Shown here in pieces: positions 61,108 to 61,234 of a stretch of DNA of 61,234 bases. Below the pieces are notes generated by a model. It saw only the letters and a program-made list of their open reading frames with translations. It did not search any database and was not told where the DNA came from. The stretch spans positions 1 through 61,234 of the forward strand of contig URBK01000018.1 of the NCBI GenBank assembly GCA_900546065.1. The letters run 5' to 3'. A program made the translations under genes and the position numbers. Every line of letters begins with the position of its first letter. Position 1 is the stretch's first letter. Source of the stretch: an uncultured Alistipes sp. (GTDB taxonomy: Bacteria; Bacteroidota; Bacteroidia; Bacteroidales; Rikenellaceae).

Positions 61108-61234
61108 AATCGTAATAATTTAATTGTTGAACATTGTTTTTGTTTTCCCTCTTATCGAAGCTCTTCCGGCTTCTTGTAGGGGAATGATTTTTATGCAGGA
61201 CAGACAGCGAGCATAGGACGAACAAGACAAGTAA
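61108..61234 (-). promoter_or_regulatory. Leader of the 193-aa gene (cut by window edge)
   Basis: Lower strand: GCATAAAAATCATTCCCC, a GAAGC / GCTTC hairpin, then AGAGGGAAAACAAAAACA (61135-61196). Matches the 161-aa gene leader. Confidence 0.6.
61180..61234 (-). repeat. 55-bp direct repeat, copy 2
   Basis: Identical to 60165-60219 and running into the end of the window. Confidence 0.85.

Noticed and set aside
1..61234. CRISPR arrays, tRNA or rRNA genes
   Set aside because: No regularly spaced repeats, cloverleaf-like tRNA sequences or rRNA-like stretches were seen by eye; the TACTA arrays have irregular spacing and no unique spacers.

Overview
The window reads as a Bacteroidales chromosome, most likely Alistipes/Rikenellaceae-like (inference). 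The signs are GC-rich core genes, a MurF-alanine racemase fusion, the GSCFA, DUF2851, DUF4886 and DUF4313 families, and TAnnTTTG-type -7 promoter boxes. It has two unlike halves joined by an IS21-family insertion sequence.

Positions 1-26,830 are ordinary GC-rich core chromosome. A leftward block (165-15,132) holds a YhcH/YjgK protein, a membrane EEP hydrolase, rhomboid, mutL, dnaJ, grpE, an RsmI-like methyltransferase, murF-alr, mutS2, an MCE/MlaD protein and a SPOR-type cell-wall amidase. A divergent rightward block (15,175-25,675) holds lptD, a DUF4886 protein, an ABC-F ATPase, a GSCFA protein, a phosphatase-fold protein that has lost metal ligands, sufE, an MIP18-type Fe-S factor and a short DUF2851 protein. 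Last comes an FAD-dependent oxidoreductase cut off by the IS.

Positions 26,831-29,465 are a complete IS21-type element: istA, istB and perfect 51-bp terminal inverted repeats. The two flanks do not match and no target duplication is visible, so the IS sits on a rearrangement junction.

Positions 29,466-61,234 are a less GC-rich mobile element that runs off the right edge. Its leftward genes are a ParA plus ribbon-helix-helix partition pair with an array of TACTA/TAGTA repeats, ssb, DUF4313, a 1661-aa N6-methylase/helicase resembling phage P1 DarB, and small unknown proteins. A rightward operon of about 16 genes (43,220-58,951) starts at a strong consensus promoter. It encodes DUF4099/DUF3945, a toprim protein, a PH-domain membrane protein, two exported helical proteins, an M23-fold protein with a probable -1 frameshift site, a muramidase-M23 fusion, a MutS-I-like polyvalent protein, a double-OB protein and an ArdC-type zincin. 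I see no relaxase, coupling protein, VirB4 or integrase here; they may lie beyond the right edge.

The most interesting signals are: (1) nearly identical arginine-ended C-terminal tails on otherwise unrelated element proteins; (2) a shared long 5' leader (hairpin, then an AGGGAAA-A-rich box) in front of at least six leftward genes including ssb and the anti-restriction-type methylase/helicase; (3) TACTA/TAGTA arrays next to parA, a second array near 59.3 kb, and an operator with related half-sites at the operon promoter; (4) an A-AAA-AAC slippery site that would add about 109 residues to an M23-like protein.
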